From assembly GCF_011059105.1 (NCBI RefSeq), contig NZ_JAALLS010000015.1, forward strand, positions 1 to 53,932: 53,932 nt of DNA, in the 5' to 3' direction. A program made the position numbers and the translations under genes. Under the pieces are notes generated by a model, which searched no databases, was not told where the DNA came from, and worked only from the letters and a program-made list of their open reading frames with translations. The DNA comes from Fodinibius halophilus (GTDB taxonomy: Bacteria > Bacteroidota > Rhodothermia > Balneolales > Balneolaceae). Below are positions 1 through 8,762 of this stretch, piece after piece (position 1 is the first letter of the stretch; the number at the start of each line of letters is the position of its first letter).

Positions 1-56
1 TTTATTATTTATAATGATAATCGGTAAACGCGTTAAATTAAATTATTTTAGAACTT

Positions 57-827
57 TTACTCTACATTAACTGTGATTGTACTTCCTTCAGCGAATCCCT
101 CTTCTGTTATGGCATATGCCGTAATTTCAAACTTCCCTTCTTTATTTGATTGGAAACGAAGTTGTTCATCTTCTACTGCCAGCTCTCCGCCTGAAGCTAT
201 AAATTTATACCAAAGATCTCTTTTCAACGGATCGATGGCTTCTACGCTCAGTGTTATAGCTTCATTGATTGCAGTGGTATTACTGCTGGCTTCGAAATGT
301 TCGAATTCAGGGCGTACTCCTTCTTTGGAAGGAGCAGGACGTTCGCCGAAGAACCGATCTAATTGAGCAGTTATCTCTGTTACAGGCAGTCCTTCATCGC
401 CTACACTTTGTACACGGGCTAACATATTGGCCCGGCTGAAAGTAATAGCCTGTACGATTTCACCAAATCCTACAAAAGCAATATCACCTACATTTATATC
501 TTTTGTTTCCGCCCTGTCAAGGCTGGGTGCTTCGAAGTTATCAAAAAAGCTCAACAGGTTTTTCTGTGACTGCCTCCACGAGGTCGATTCAAGGATATTA
601 ATTTTTACGAGCTGCTCATTATTTTGGGTATTACTCCACATATACGTATGCATTAGCAGGTCGTCTTGCAAAGGTTCTGAGATGGATTTTAAAAGTTCCC
701 ATCCCTGAAATTCCTTTCCGGCCATAAAGTGTTTCCATACAAATATATGTTTGCCTTTATCAGTTTCCTTTGCCCATTGTTCGAGGTCTCTTTCTCCCGG
801 CTTTCCTTTTAATTCTTGATTACTCAT
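57..827 (-). CDS. Hypothetical protein with C-terminal Ig-like domain
   Basis: I do not recognise the family of this 256-aa protein. There is no signal peptide or membrane segment, so it looks cytoplasmic or exported by a non-Sec route. The N-terminal two thirds is a mixed globular region rich in Trp and charged residues. The last 75 or so residues (from about 178) read like a bacterial Ig-like or PKD-type beta-sandwich: a strand with ITLSVEAID, a central W-Y-K-F strand and a final strand TITVNVE. The start lies 22 bp after the stop of the upstream transglutaminase-like gene on the same strand, so the two are probably co-transcribed and may work as a pair. The stop lies 57 bp from the window edge, so a further downstream gene may be missing. 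Confidence 0.6.
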   Translation of the reverse strand: MSNQELKGKPGERDLEQWAKETDKGKHIFVWKHFMAGKEFQGWELLKSISEPLQDDLLMHTYMWSNTQNNEQLVKINILESTSWRQSQKNLLSFFDNFEAPSLDRAETKDINVGDIAFVGFGEIVQAITFSRANMLARVQSVGDEGLPVTEITAQLDRFFGERPAPSKEGVRPEFEHFEASSNTTAINEAITLSVEAIDPLKRDLWYKFIASGGELAVEDEQLRFQSNKEGKFEITAYAITEEGFAEGSTITVNVE

Positions 828-849
828 AATTTTATCATCCTAAAGTTAA

Positions 850-2076
850 TTATATAATTTGTCTGCGTTTTTTAGTGCTGGGTTTCGGACTACAGTTCTG
901 GCAGCCATTAGCACCAAGAGGTGATAACCTGCGTCTATATTCAAGGGGCCCATTACATGTTCCAAACCTCATATTTATAGGCAGAAGCGGTGTATGCGGA
1001 GAAGAGGTAGGATCATTATCACCATCTACTTGTAAGCAGGCATCAAAGACTTCATCGTCCGTATCGCAACCTCCTTTCCAAGCAACTTCATGATAAGAGA
1101 AGCCGGTATTGGGCCAATTTGAACATCCCGGATACCAATTAGAATAGCCGATGGCAATGATATCGTTGAGCTGAAAACCATAGCCCATTTGAGATTGCCA
1201 TAGATCACATCCGAGAACATTTGAAAAGGTAGAAACAATGGTGGCACAGTCAGTGCAATTTACATATTTCCCCAGTCCGCTACCGCCATCCAATCGATTC
1301 AAAAATTGGGTACAGTTAAAGTTACCATAAGCGTAATGAGAGGCTCCGCCGCCGGGACAATCATACTGTAATGTTGAAGGACCCAGATCGTACACATTTT
1401 CCGTTACTTTCCCTGCCGCCGAATCACGGTCTTTGGTACCTAATGCCCAAAGGCAGGAGTGATCCATGACATCGGTCCAGGGCAGTTGGGTATTGGAGGC
1501 ATTATAAGGAGACTGCTGCCAAGGAGCAGTAGGAGTTTCTAACAAAACATAGATCTTATGCTTAGTGGTTTGAATATCTTGCCACGGCTGTCCACTGTTG
1601 CGACGGTATTGCCACTTCCACGTCGTATAATGAATACCTACCCCGGATTGTGTAAGACTCGTGTTTTTGAGGTCAAAAGAAACAAAGCCGGAATCCCCTC
1701 CCGACCCAAAAGTAATGGTTCTTTTTTTTACCTCTCCTAGAACATTACCAAAAGCGGCTTGTATAATTTTGATGATTAGCGAAATAAGCCAAGCACCACA
1801 TCCGCCGCTGCCTGATGGGGAAGTAGTGGGATCTATTGCCCTTATTTCAGCGGATTGAATATCAGGAGCTGTAAAACGAGCTTGTACGGTTATTGTATTA
1901 CCATGCGTTTCTTTAATAGCATAAGCAGCAAGTGAATCTTCTGCTTTACTGCTGCTTCCTTTTTCCCATTCCGGTACAGAGATAAATTGATTCTTACTTT
2001 TTCGAATATTTATAGCATCATGAGAAGAGGAGGCCGAATCATGGTTAAACTTGATGGCTTTTAAAGTAACACTCAT
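850..2076 (-). CDS. Transglutaminase-like cysteine protein
   Basis: 408 aa without a signal peptide. The C-terminal half carries what reads as a transglutaminase-like (papain-fold) core: Cys274 in VNCTDCATIV, followed by a helix-like stretch ending in LGC, His329 in FSYHEVAW, and Asp351 in CLQVDGD. That order and context (C with D-x-A, then H-x-V-x-W, then D) matches the Cys-His-Asp triad of the superfamily; Cys277 is an alternative nucleophile. The N-terminal half is beta-rich, with a Gly/Ser linker and a short hydrophobic stretch around residue 95 (AWLISLIIKIIQAAF) that could be a membrane-active helix. A motif ETPTAPW and many Cys residues are notable. Family members may act as proteases, cross-linkers or amidases; which applies here cannot be told. 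It is the first gene of a two-gene unit with the Ig-like protein downstream. Confidence 0.6.
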   Translation of the reverse strand: MSVTLKAIKFNHDSASSSHDAINIRKSKNQFISVPEWEKGSSSKAEDSLAAYAIKETHGNTITVQARFTAPDIQSAEIRAIDPTTSPSGSGGCGAWLISLIIKIIQAAFGNVLGEVKKRTITFGSGGDSGFVSFDLKNTSLTQSGVGIHYTTWKWQYRRNSGQPWQDIQTTKHKIYVLLETPTAPWQQSPYNASNTQLPWTDVMDHSCLWALGTKDRDSAAGKVTENVYDLGPSTLQYDCPGGGASHYAYGNFNCTQFLNRLDGGSGLGKYVNCTDCATIVSTFSNVLGCDLWQSQMGYGFQLNDIIAIGYSNWYPGCSNWPNTGFSYHEVAWKGGCDTDDEVFDACLQVDGDNDPTSSPHTPLLPINMRFGTCNGPLEYRRRLSPLGANGCQNCSPKPSTKKRRQII

Positions 2077-2364
2077 TGATATAGTATTTTTATTGGGATT
2101 ATGAACTAACAGAAGGGTAGGTCTCTTAAATTTGATACCATCGCTGGTAGCAATGGTTATTATAGGTAGCTTTTACAGCTATCAACTCTCTTGCCATACC
2201 CTTATTACACGTGATAAGTTAAATAAATGAAGTGAACAATACCAAAGAATAAATATACTTTAGCAAAACAAGATAATCCCCAAATTTATTATAAAAAAAC
2301 AGTTGCCGGGAGGTATTCTTTTCTCATGCCTTATTATTAAAAGGGAGCTTTGTAAAACCGGACA

Positions 2365-2469
2365 TGTCATCCTGAATTCAGTTCAGGATCTCGGTTTTAA
2401 GATTAACAACTGTGTATGAGATGCTGAAAGAGATACTTCGACAGACTCAGTACATGGTTCAGCATGACA
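2365..2469. repeat. MITE-like palindromic element
   Basis: About 105 bp bounded by imperfect terminal inverted repeats: the left end reads TGTCATCCTGAATT and the right end is the complement of TGTCATGCTGAACC. The left part also contains an internal hairpin (CCTGAA-TTCAG-TTCAGG). Related left ends occur at 44460, 44755, 46439 and 46831 in this window. It has no coding capacity and is the only structure seen in the 654-bp gap between 2077 and 2730. Confidence 0.5.
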
Positions 2470-2730
2470 AGATGTGACTAGTTTTGCCCGCCCCCCTAAA
2501 ATACCATTGAACTAATATGTGTTATAACAAAATAACTTTAAGATAGGTCTTGATTAAAAATTATAGCCAAACAGAAAGTAATAGTGTTGGGTCAATGATT
2601 TTAATCCCGTTTGCTTGACCATTCCGTTGCCAATTTCTAATCTAATTTCAGCAGAAATTTTGCCATATTCTGTCCCTCCCAGCAACAGTGATTGTATTTA
2701 AATAGCGCTTCCTTAAACCCACCAGAATAG

Positions 2731-3417
2731 TTACAAGGTGTATAATATAGAGATCGTAAATCCTATTGAATAGGGGACAAATGTATGCGAATTGGTATCC
2801 TCTTGCGATATATCTGTTCCAAAACTGGTTAATGAATGCATAAAGTAGGGAGAGAGCTCAAAAAGGTATTGATATTTAGTGAACCTGGCGCCCACAGACA
2901 CTAGCCCACTTATCCCATGCCTTTTTAAGGTGATAGTTGAGAAGGTATCGGGGAATTTCGAGGTTAAATTCAACTGGTTAATAATTCCGATCTCCCCAAA
3001 AAAGGAAAAAGACTCTTGGGTAAATGAGTGTAATGTTCCATGTAGAAGCAGAGGGATATTGACAAAATTAAAGTTTCTCTTGGTCAATATGCTGAAGTTA
3101 TTTGCTCCGTTATTCCCAATATATTTTTCGTGGTATGTACTGCTGGCATATAAAAGACCAGAAGATATTCCCATATTATCAGACAAAAACAGGCGAACCT
3201 TGAAGCCTAACGATAGGTTCAAAGAAGGACTACTGTGGTTTATTCTACATCCTTCTACGCATTTTTCCGAAGAGACTGGTACAAACTTTTGAGTGAGATT
3301 AAACGCTCCAATTCGTGATGTTACCCCAATATTGATGGATTCAAGAGGTTCATGGCTTTGCGCCCATACCTGGTGCCACCCAAGTATGATCACGGAAAAC
3401 AGGATAAGCTTTTTCAT
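2731..3417 (-). CDS. Outer-membrane beta-barrel protein (PorT-like)
   Basis: 228 aa with a typical Sec signal peptide (MKK, hydrophobic core, cleavage after V-W-A before Q). The mature part alternates hydrophobic and polar residues in many short strands separated by turns, as in the small 8-stranded PorT/OmpX-like barrels common in Bacteroidota. Recognisable strand pieces are LNLSLGFKVRLFL, ISSGLLYASS and a closing GFTISILYTL strand. It stands alone on the minus strand; the upstream neighbour (chitinase-like gene, same strand) ends about 240 bp before its start. The ligand or role is unknown. Confidence 0.65.
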   Translation of the reverse strand: MKKLILFSVIILGWHQVWAQSHEPLESINIGVTSRIGAFNLTQKFVPVSSEKCVEGCRINHSSPSLNLSLGFKVRLFLSDNMGISSGLLYASSTYHEKYIGNNGANNFSILTKRNFNFVNIPLLLHGTLHSFTQESFSFFGEIGIINQLNLTSKFPDTFSTITLKRHGISGLVSVGARFTKYQYLFELSPYFMHSLTSFGTDISQEDTNSHTFVPYSIGFTISILYTL

Positions 3418-3656
3418 AGGTTTTAGTGTTCAACATGCAGGAATAAGTGTTTCAAGTTGTATTACTTTGTACACTCATGATTTTCCTTATACCTATTTAC
3501 TATCTGTTTATCCTGATAATTGCCCCAATCACATATCCTAAATAAAAACAGTTTGGCATCTCATCGCTTTTACAGGAGTTCTGCTACACTGATACTTTTC
3601 CAAACTGCTGAAGCCCAAAACTGAAGAGCTGCTACCGATAGCGCCCGGTAAACATG

Positions 3657-4793
3657 CTAGTTTAATAGATTCTCAAACAAGGTTGTTACCAGTTTAGATT
3701 TATAATCAGATTGATATCTCCAGAACATAGCTCCCCTAAGGTTGTGCTCTTTAATATACTTGCACTTCCTGGTTGCCGATTCAACATCTTCATAACTGAC
3801 AAAGAGGTTCTTTTTCTTATTAAAAAGATAGGGTACACTTGCAGTAGAGTCCCAATGGCGAACAAAATCGTTCTTATTCTCAAGGTTCTTTTTAATATGC
3901 TCAAAAGATGTCAGCAAACCTTCTTCTGGCGGTAAAGCCGGCTCGTATAAACCATGTCCGGTTGATGATAGTGTTTTAGCTGAACGACCATAGAAAGGAA
4001 TACCCATAACAATTTTATCAGCAGGTACACCTGCATCTAAAAACATATCGACCCCCACATCTACGGAAAGCTTACGGGGATCCTTGGGATTGGTAAAGAG
4101 GGGAGCATTATGGCCTGCTAAACTGTCGGGACCGGTGATATAAAAATCGTAGGTCATGAGATTTATAAAATCTACATATCTTTGCACCTTAGCCATCTCT
4201 GTATTTGCTATATACTTCTTTGATACACCCGCAGCAATGGTAGATAAGTAGTGTTTATCATCCTTTTCGCCAAGCTCGTCTAATCTTGTTCTCAGCTCTT
4301 TTAACAGCAGCGTAAAGTTCCTTTTATCTTCGGGACGATGCACATTTCCGGCACCTTTCATATTGGGGTATTCCCAGTCGAGATCGATGCCGTCAAGGTT
4401 ATGCTCTTTTATAAATTCAACAGCACTGTCAATAAACTTCTTACGACTTTGCTTGGTAAGCGCCATATCCGAAAAGTTTCCCGACCAAGTCCATCCCCCC
4501 ACTGAGATAAGTATTTTCAGATCAGGATTCTTCTTTTTTAATGAGTTGAGGGTGTTAAAATTTTTAGCATCATTTTTAAACCCTTGCACAATCTTGCCAT
4601 CCTTAATATTGGCAAAAGCATAATTTATGTGGGTAAGCTTTTCTACCTCAACATCTTGTTCGGTTATAACCTTTTCTTGAGGAAATAGGTAGCCTACAAT
4701 TACTTTTTCTGGTAGTTGTTCATTTTTCTCAAAAGTGTTACAAGAACTGATAACTACAAAAATGAGTATAAGAGAAAGAAGGGGACGGCTCAT
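3657..4793 (-). CDS. GH18 chitinase-like lipoprotein
   Basis: 378 aa. The N-terminus is a lipoprotein signal with lipobox V-I-S-S-C (Cys about residue 18), so the enzyme is probably anchored in the outer or inner membrane facing the periplasm or surface. The rest is a complete glycoside hydrolase family 18 barrel: YLFPQ strand at the start, the SxGGW motif (LISVGGWTWSG) and the catalytic DGxDxDxE motif DGIDLDWEYP with acid/base Glu141. Later conserved elements are NLMTYDF, MGIPFYGRS and a closing GAMFWRYQSD strand. Family members hydrolyse chitin or chito-oligosaccharides by substrate-assisted retention; a few act on other N-acetylglucosamine polymers. No carbohydrate-binding module is present. 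It appears monocistronic. Confidence 0.88.
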   Translation of the reverse strand: MSRPLLSLILIFVVISSCNTFEKNEQLPEKVIVGYLFPQEKVITEQDVEVEKLTHINYAFANIKDGKIVQGFKNDAKNFNTLNSLKKKNPDLKILISVGGWTWSGNFSDMALTKQSRKKFIDSAVEFIKEHNLDGIDLDWEYPNMKGAGNVHRPEDKRNFTLLLKELRTRLDELGEKDDKHYLSTIAAGVSKKYIANTEMAKVQRYVDFINLMTYDFYITGPDSLAGHNAPLFTNPKDPRKLSVDVGVDMFLDAGVPADKIVMGIPFYGRSAKTLSSTGHGLYEPALPPEEGLLTSFEHIKKNLENKNDFVRHWDSTASVPYLFNKKKNLFVSYEDVESATRKCKYIKEHNLRGAMFWRYQSDYKSKLVTTLFENLLN

Positions 4794-5163
4794 ATCGATT
4801 TTTACATTTAGAATGAAAAATAAAATACAGTTTAAAATTTTGTGCTATGAAATCCGGCACATTAATCAGTTAGTAATAAAGGCTCTATACAGCAACTAAT
4901 CAGCTAAACAATGTAAAATTTTGAGCCTTCCATATACGTAAAAACTGATTAGAACCTTTTAAGACTACCTTAGATCCCTTTGGAATACTTAATGCTGTAG
5001 TTAGCTTAAGTAAGGTCCGTTATCCTAAAAACAGTTTTTGATAGCTAAAGAGAAGTGATTTTGCACAACTATTTTCGGTTAGGGCTCTCGCGATAATGGG
5101 AAAAACCGAGGAGGGTAGTGAAAAGGTGGGGAGTATAAATCAACATGCACTCAGTAATTTGAG
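4794..5163. other. Intergenic gap, nothing recognised
   Basis: This 370-bp stretch between the chitinase-like gene and the tRNA is AT-rich. I see no open reading frame, strong hairpin with T-run or repeat in it. The promoter for the chitinase-like gene should lie at its left end, but I cannot place it with confidence. Confidence 0.4.
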
Positions 5164-5238
5164 TGGGTGCTGTAGGATTCGAACCTACGACCTCTACCGT
5201 GTCGGGGTAGCGCTCTAAACCAACTGAGCTAAGCACCC
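5164..5238 (-). tRNA. tRNA-Val (GAC)
   Basis: Read on the minus strand, 75 nt fold as a full cloverleaf. The acceptor stem GGGTGCT pairs with AGCACCC, followed by discriminator A. The D arm is GCTC/GAGC, the anticodon stem CTACC/GGTAG, the variable loop 5 nt, and the T arm GTAGG-TTCGAAT-CCTAC. The anticodon loop is CCGACAC, giving anticodon GAC (valine, codons GUC/GUU). CCA is not encoded. Position 33, almost always U, is C here. Confidence 0.9.
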
Positions 5239-5420
5239 AAAGTGGGATATATCTCTTTTCCCAAGAGCGCCTAATATACTCATATTTGGGCCTTTATAGC
5301 AAAAATCATTTCTATAATTTTCAAATTATCTAACTCGTAATAACTAAACCTTTTTTCTTTCAGCTCTGAGGGAGGTTTTGTATTTTTAAGATTCCCTAGA
5401 AGGTAAACAAAGAAGTTCTA

Positions 5421-5885
5421 ATGGCTCAACGCAGAGAAGCACGAGAAGCAGTCTTACAAGCACTATATGCCAGCGATGTTGGCAAAGGACAGTGGACCCA
5501 GATTATCAAATCGGTAATAAAACCGAAGGTAGGTAACGATACAGAGACGTTTAAGTTCGCAGAACGCCTCTTTTTAAAGATCGTAAACAACCTAGATGAA
5601 ATTGACGAGGTTATTACCGAACATATCAACAACTGGCGTATCGAACGACTTACCACTATCGATCGCTTGGTATTGCGCATGGCCATAACAGAGTTTCTGT
5701 ATTTTGAACAGATTCCCACCAAGGTTTCAATGAACGAAGCTATCGAAGTTGCGAAGAAATTTTCTACAAAGAAATCCGGCAATTTTGTGAATGGGATTTT
5801 GGATTCGGCCCTAAAACAGCTTAACGAAGATGGCCGGATCCAGAAAAAGGGTCGGGGACTCATCGAAACTTCGCTCAATTCTTAG
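5421..5885 (+). CDS. nusB: Transcription antitermination factor NusB
   Basis: 154 aa, close to the usual 140-160 aa of NusB. It starts with the signature R-R-x-A-R-E-A-V-L-Q-A-L-Y, and later shows the helix WRIERLTTIDRLVLRMAITEF and the family motif KVSMNEAIEVAKKF followed by FVNGILDSAL. NusB binds boxA RNA with NusE (ribosomal protein S10) and helps RNA polymerase complete rRNA transcription. It is followed after 12 bp by a metallophosphatase gene and then ychF, all on the plus strand, so a housekeeping transcription unit is likely, ending at the terminator near 7740. Confidence 0.95.
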   Translation: MAQRREAREAVLQALYASDVGKGQWTQIIKSVIKPKVGNDTETFKFAERLFLKIVNNLDEIDEVITEHINNWRIERLTTIDRLVLRMAITEFLYFEQIPTKVSMNEAIEVAKKFSTKKSGNFVNGILDSALKQLNEDGRIQKKGRGLIETSLNS

Positions 5886-5897
5886 GCTGCTCCCATA

Positions 5898-6563
5898 GTG
5901 AATGAACAACAATTTATAGCTATCGGAGATATTCATGGCTGTCTTCGATCAATGGAAGCCCTTCTTAAAAAACTGGCTCCATATAAAGATCGTCAGTTCG
6001 TTTTTGTGGGAGACTATATCGATCGCGGCCCTAATTCTCGAGGGGTGGTTAATCGATTGCTTGAACTTCGTAACGAGGTTCATACGATCTATCTGCGAGG
6101 CAATCATGAGCAGATGCTGCTGGATGCCATCCATAAAAACAAACGTTCTATGTGGATGATGAATGGAGGGCGAACAACATTGCAATCATATGGTGGGATT
6201 AGTGAAGCAGCTGATATTCCTGATCAGCATCTCGACTTTTATAAGAATACTCAAATGTACTTCGAAACTGACAATTATTTCTTTGTACATGCCGGGCTGT
6301 CACCAGCTAAAACCATTGCCCAAAGCATTAACGAGGAGAATGAGGTAAAAGAATTTTTGTGGGAACGATCACATTTAAATGCGTTCGAAACGGCATGGGA
6401 GAAAACAGTGGTATTTGGTCATACTCCCACTGAGCAGCCGGTACAACGAAAAAATATGATCGGTATTGATACAGGATGTGTATATTCTCGCAAGGGATAT
6501 GGCAAGCTAACAGCCGTAAAGCTTCCGGAAGAAGAATTTATTCAACAAGAATCTATTGACTGA
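5898..6563 (+). CDS. Serine/threonine-type metallophosphatase
   Basis: 221 aa. All blocks of the PPP-type calcineurin-like fold are present: GDIHG (Asp11, His13), GDYIDRG (Asp39, Arg43), RGNHE (Asn69, His70), a later VHAGL and VFGHTP. These residues bind the two metal ions. The length and motifs fit bacterial protein phosphatases (PrpA/PrpB-like) and also symmetric diadenosine tetraphosphatases (ApaH), which share the fold; sequence alone does not separate these reliably. The start is a GTG codon 12 bp after the nusB stop, chosen because the conserved beta-strand begins only a few residues later. It probably belongs to one transcript with nusB and ychF. Confidence 0.82.
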   Translation: MNEQQFIAIGDIHGCLRSMEALLKKLAPYKDRQFVFVGDYIDRGPNSRGVVNRLLELRNEVHTIYLRGNHEQMLLDAIHKNKRSMWMMNGGRTTLQSYGGISEAADIPDQHLDFYKNTQMYFETDNYFFVHAGLSPAKTIAQSINEENEVKEFLWERSHLNAFETAWEKTVVFGHTPTEQPVQRKNMIGIDTGCVYSRKGYGKLTAVKLPEEEFIQQESID

Positions 6564-6608
6564 TATATCAAATAATTGATTTTTAACATTTATAACTACC
6601 TATAGCAC

Positions 6609-7703
6609 ATGAGTTTACGTTGTGGAATTGTAGGACTTCCTAATGTTGGAAAGTCCACCCTTTTTAATGCTTTAAGTGATGCCGGCGCTGATGCCGCTAA
6701 CTTTCCGTTTTGCACTATCGATCCCAATATTGGGGTTGTGCCGGTACCGGATGAGCGACTTGATACCCTGTACGAAATTGTCGGATCGGAAGAAAAACTA
6801 CCGACCAGTGTAGAATTTGTAGATATTGCGGGGCTCGTGAAAGGAGCATCCGAAGGCAAAGGAAAGGGTAATGCTTTCTTATCTCATATACGCGAAGTAG
6901 ATCTCATTGTGCATGTGGTCCGCTGTTTTGATGATGAAAATGTGATACACGTAGAAGGGGATGTTAATCCTACCCGCGATGTACACATTATTGAAGATGA
7001 GCTCATTCTCAAAGATCTTGAATCGGTCGAAAAAAAGGTTGAAACGCTGAAAAAAGAGGCCAAGAGCGGTGCCAAAGAAGATCTTAAAAACCTGGAAATC
7101 GTTGAAAATCTGAAAGAGCATTTAGAAAACGGAAATGCTGCGCGGACGTTTGAGATTGGCGATGATGCAGCAGAAATTTATCGCGAACTTTTTCTACTAT
7201 CCGACAAGCCGGTGCTCTATGCTTGTAATGTTTCTGAAGAAGATCTGGATTCGGGTAATGAATGGGTTGATGAGGTAAAGGAGATCGCCGATCGCTTTGA
7301 TGATGAGGTTGTAACCTTTTGCGCCAAGATTGAAGAAGAGATTGCCGAGCTTGATGAAGAAGAACGAGCAATGTTCCTGGAAGAGCTGGGAGCCGAGAGT
7401 GCGGGACTGGAGCGACTGATCCGTGCAGCCTATAAAGAGCTTGGCCTTATTACCTATTTCACTACAGGACCCAAAGAAACACGCGCTTGGACAGTTAGAA
7501 GAGGAGCAAAAGCCCCTGAAGCGGCTGGAGTGATCCACAGCGACTTTGAACGTGGATTTATCCGTGCCGAGACCGTCAGCTATGAAACCTATAAAGAGTT
7601 AGGTTCTGAAAAGGCGGTGAAAGACGCCGGAGAAATGCGTCAGGAAGGAAAAGATTATATCGTGCAAGATGGCGACGTCATGTTATTCCGTTTTAATGTA
7701 TAA
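6609..7703 (+). CDS. ychF: Redox-regulated ATPase YchF
   Basis: 364 aa, the usual YchF/OLA1 length. The P-loop is GLPNVGKST (residues 9-17), switch II is DIAGLVKGAS, and the nucleotide-specificity motif is the NVSEE type that makes this Obg-family member prefer ATP over GTP. A coiled-coil insertion follows the G domain, and a TGS domain makes up the last 85 residues (GLITYFTTGPKETRAW onward, ending with FRFNV). YchF binds ribosomes and has been linked to oxidative-stress responses and translation start fidelity. It is the last gene before a strong intrinsic terminator. Confidence 0.96.
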   Translation: MSLRCGIVGLPNVGKSTLFNALSDAGADAANFPFCTIDPNIGVVPVPDERLDTLYEIVGSEEKLPTSVEFVDIAGLVKGASEGKGKGNAFLSHIREVDLIVHVVRCFDDENVIHVEGDVNPTRDVHIIEDELILKDLESVEKKVETLKKEAKSGAKEDLKNLEIVENLKEHLENGNAARTFEIGDDAAEIYRELFLLSDKPVLYACNVSEEDLDSGNEWVDEVKEIADRFDDEVVTFCAKIEEEIAELDEEERAMFLEELGAESAGLERLIRAAYKELGLITYFTTGPKETRAWTVRRGAKAPEAAGVIHSDFERGFIRAETVSYETYKELGSEKAVKDAGEMRQEGKDYIVQDGDVMLFRFNV

Positions 7704-7722
7704 CACCGGTATTAAAATGAAC

Positions 7723-7758
7723 AAAAAAGGAGATGGATTACTATTCATCTCCTTTTTT
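7723..7758 (+). terminator. Rho-independent terminator after ychF
   Basis: A 13-bp inverted repeat, AAAAAAGGAGATG and CATCTCCTTTTTT, surrounds a 10-nt loop and ends in a T-run. It starts 20 bp after the ychF stop and closes the nusB-phosphatase-ychF unit. Because of the flanking A-run it could work in both directions. Confidence 0.85.
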
Positions 7759-7848
7759 TATGGATTGTTATGCCATCAAGATTGACGATAAAGCTAGCTT
7801 GGATTACGTGATTTCAGTAATGTAATTAGTATTTTCTGACCCCATCTT

Positions 7849-7877
7849 GTTCTTCCCCTACACGCAGGGGAATAAAC
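7849..7877. repeat. Lone hairpin resembling a type I-E CRISPR repeat
   Basis: 29 nt starting GTTCTTCCCC and ending AGGGGAATAAAC, with a 7-bp stem (TTCCCCT/AGGGGAA) around ACACGC. The length, the CCCC/GGGG stem and the AAAC-type tail follow the pattern of type I-E repeats. There is only one copy, with no array and no cas gene in the window. The following T-rich stretch also permits reading it as a weak terminator. Confidence 0.25.
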
Positions 7878-8344
7878 TTTTTTAATAGGTAGTTAGCTTG
7901 AAGTTTGGCCGGGATTCTGGGAAAGGCTATGGAGCTTTTAAAACCAAAACATATTCCGGGTAGACGTCCCTCTAGGCCAGGAGTGGGTCAGTATGCCAGC
8001 AGTGAAGGTTTAACATTTTCGACCTTTACGTATCCTAATCCCCGTTATGTTCAACCACCTCTTAATCTCCTCCTTCATAAGGAGGAGAAATAAATATGCT
8101 ATCTTCATGGTCTGTAGCCACAATAAGATATAGCACCCTGTTTCAATATATTGTGCTATTAGTTTTAGATCTCAACTACAAAGGTGAAGCTGTCCAATAA
8201 GTCCAAAGTGACTGAAGGCCACCTAAATAATTAAGGCATGGCAATCTCCCACTACTACGCACAAGGCTTTGTAGAGCAAGCTAAATCCCTCTTCTCCAAG
8301 ATGGACTTGGGTTATGCCTTTTAGGGGGTTCTGAGCAATGTTCA

Positions 8345-8403
8345 CCTTCAGTCCTTCCTCCTTGGAGAAGTGCTTGTCCGCCGATCGGTGGAAGGACTGA
8401 AGG
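8345..8403. repeat. 14-bp inverted repeat
   Basis: CCTTCAGTCCTTCC at 8345-8358 and GGAAGGACTGAAGG at 8390-8403 are exact inverted copies, separated by 31 bp that include a small palindrome CCGATCGG. The arms could form a long hairpin or be the ends of a small element. No T-run follows. Confidence 0.5.
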
Positions 8404-8762
8404 AGTTATCCATCTATTTTATCAGCAGCCTAATATGTTACGGTTTCCATGACTGCATCTAAACGGACAGCCTCAAAGGAATACATCAGCATCGTTGCCT
8501 ATATCAACAACTGGAGGCTGTTTTTACCTGTCGCATCATTCAAATATAGAATGAGCTATGGCTATATTTACAACAAAAAAGTAGAGCTGCAGGTGAAGGG
8601 ATATTTTTGTAAAAAGTATTTGGCTGATATCCCCTGGAGGGATTTTTGTTTTTGACCCGACATATATTTCTGGCAAGTGTCCCTGTCCCTGCAAACAGTA
8701 AAGAGAGGCCTGGAGTGGGGCAGAGGTTCTAAACCTCTAGACGGCTAACCATCCTGTTTTGT

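Larger units (their letters stand above)
7759..8762. other. 1-kb gene-poor region with hairpins
   Basis: No convincing gene lies here; the few short open frames (62 and 68 codons) resemble nothing I know. Three structures are visible. A lone 29-nt sequence at 7849-7877 has the layout of a type I-E CRISPR repeat. An inverted repeat CCTTCAGTCCTTCC at 8345-8358 is matched by its complement at 8390-8403. The right end, around 8710-8750, has a short CCTCTAGACGG tract. The region may be the remains of a mobile element. Confidence 0.4.

Noticed and set aside
7905-8093. 62-codon open frame after ychF
   Set aside because: It is in the repeat-containing gap, has no domain or good ribosome-binding site, and its composition does not look protein-like.
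8449-8655. 68-codon open frame that might be a transposase remnant
   Set aside because: No transposase motif could be recognised, and the start lacks a ribosome-binding site.
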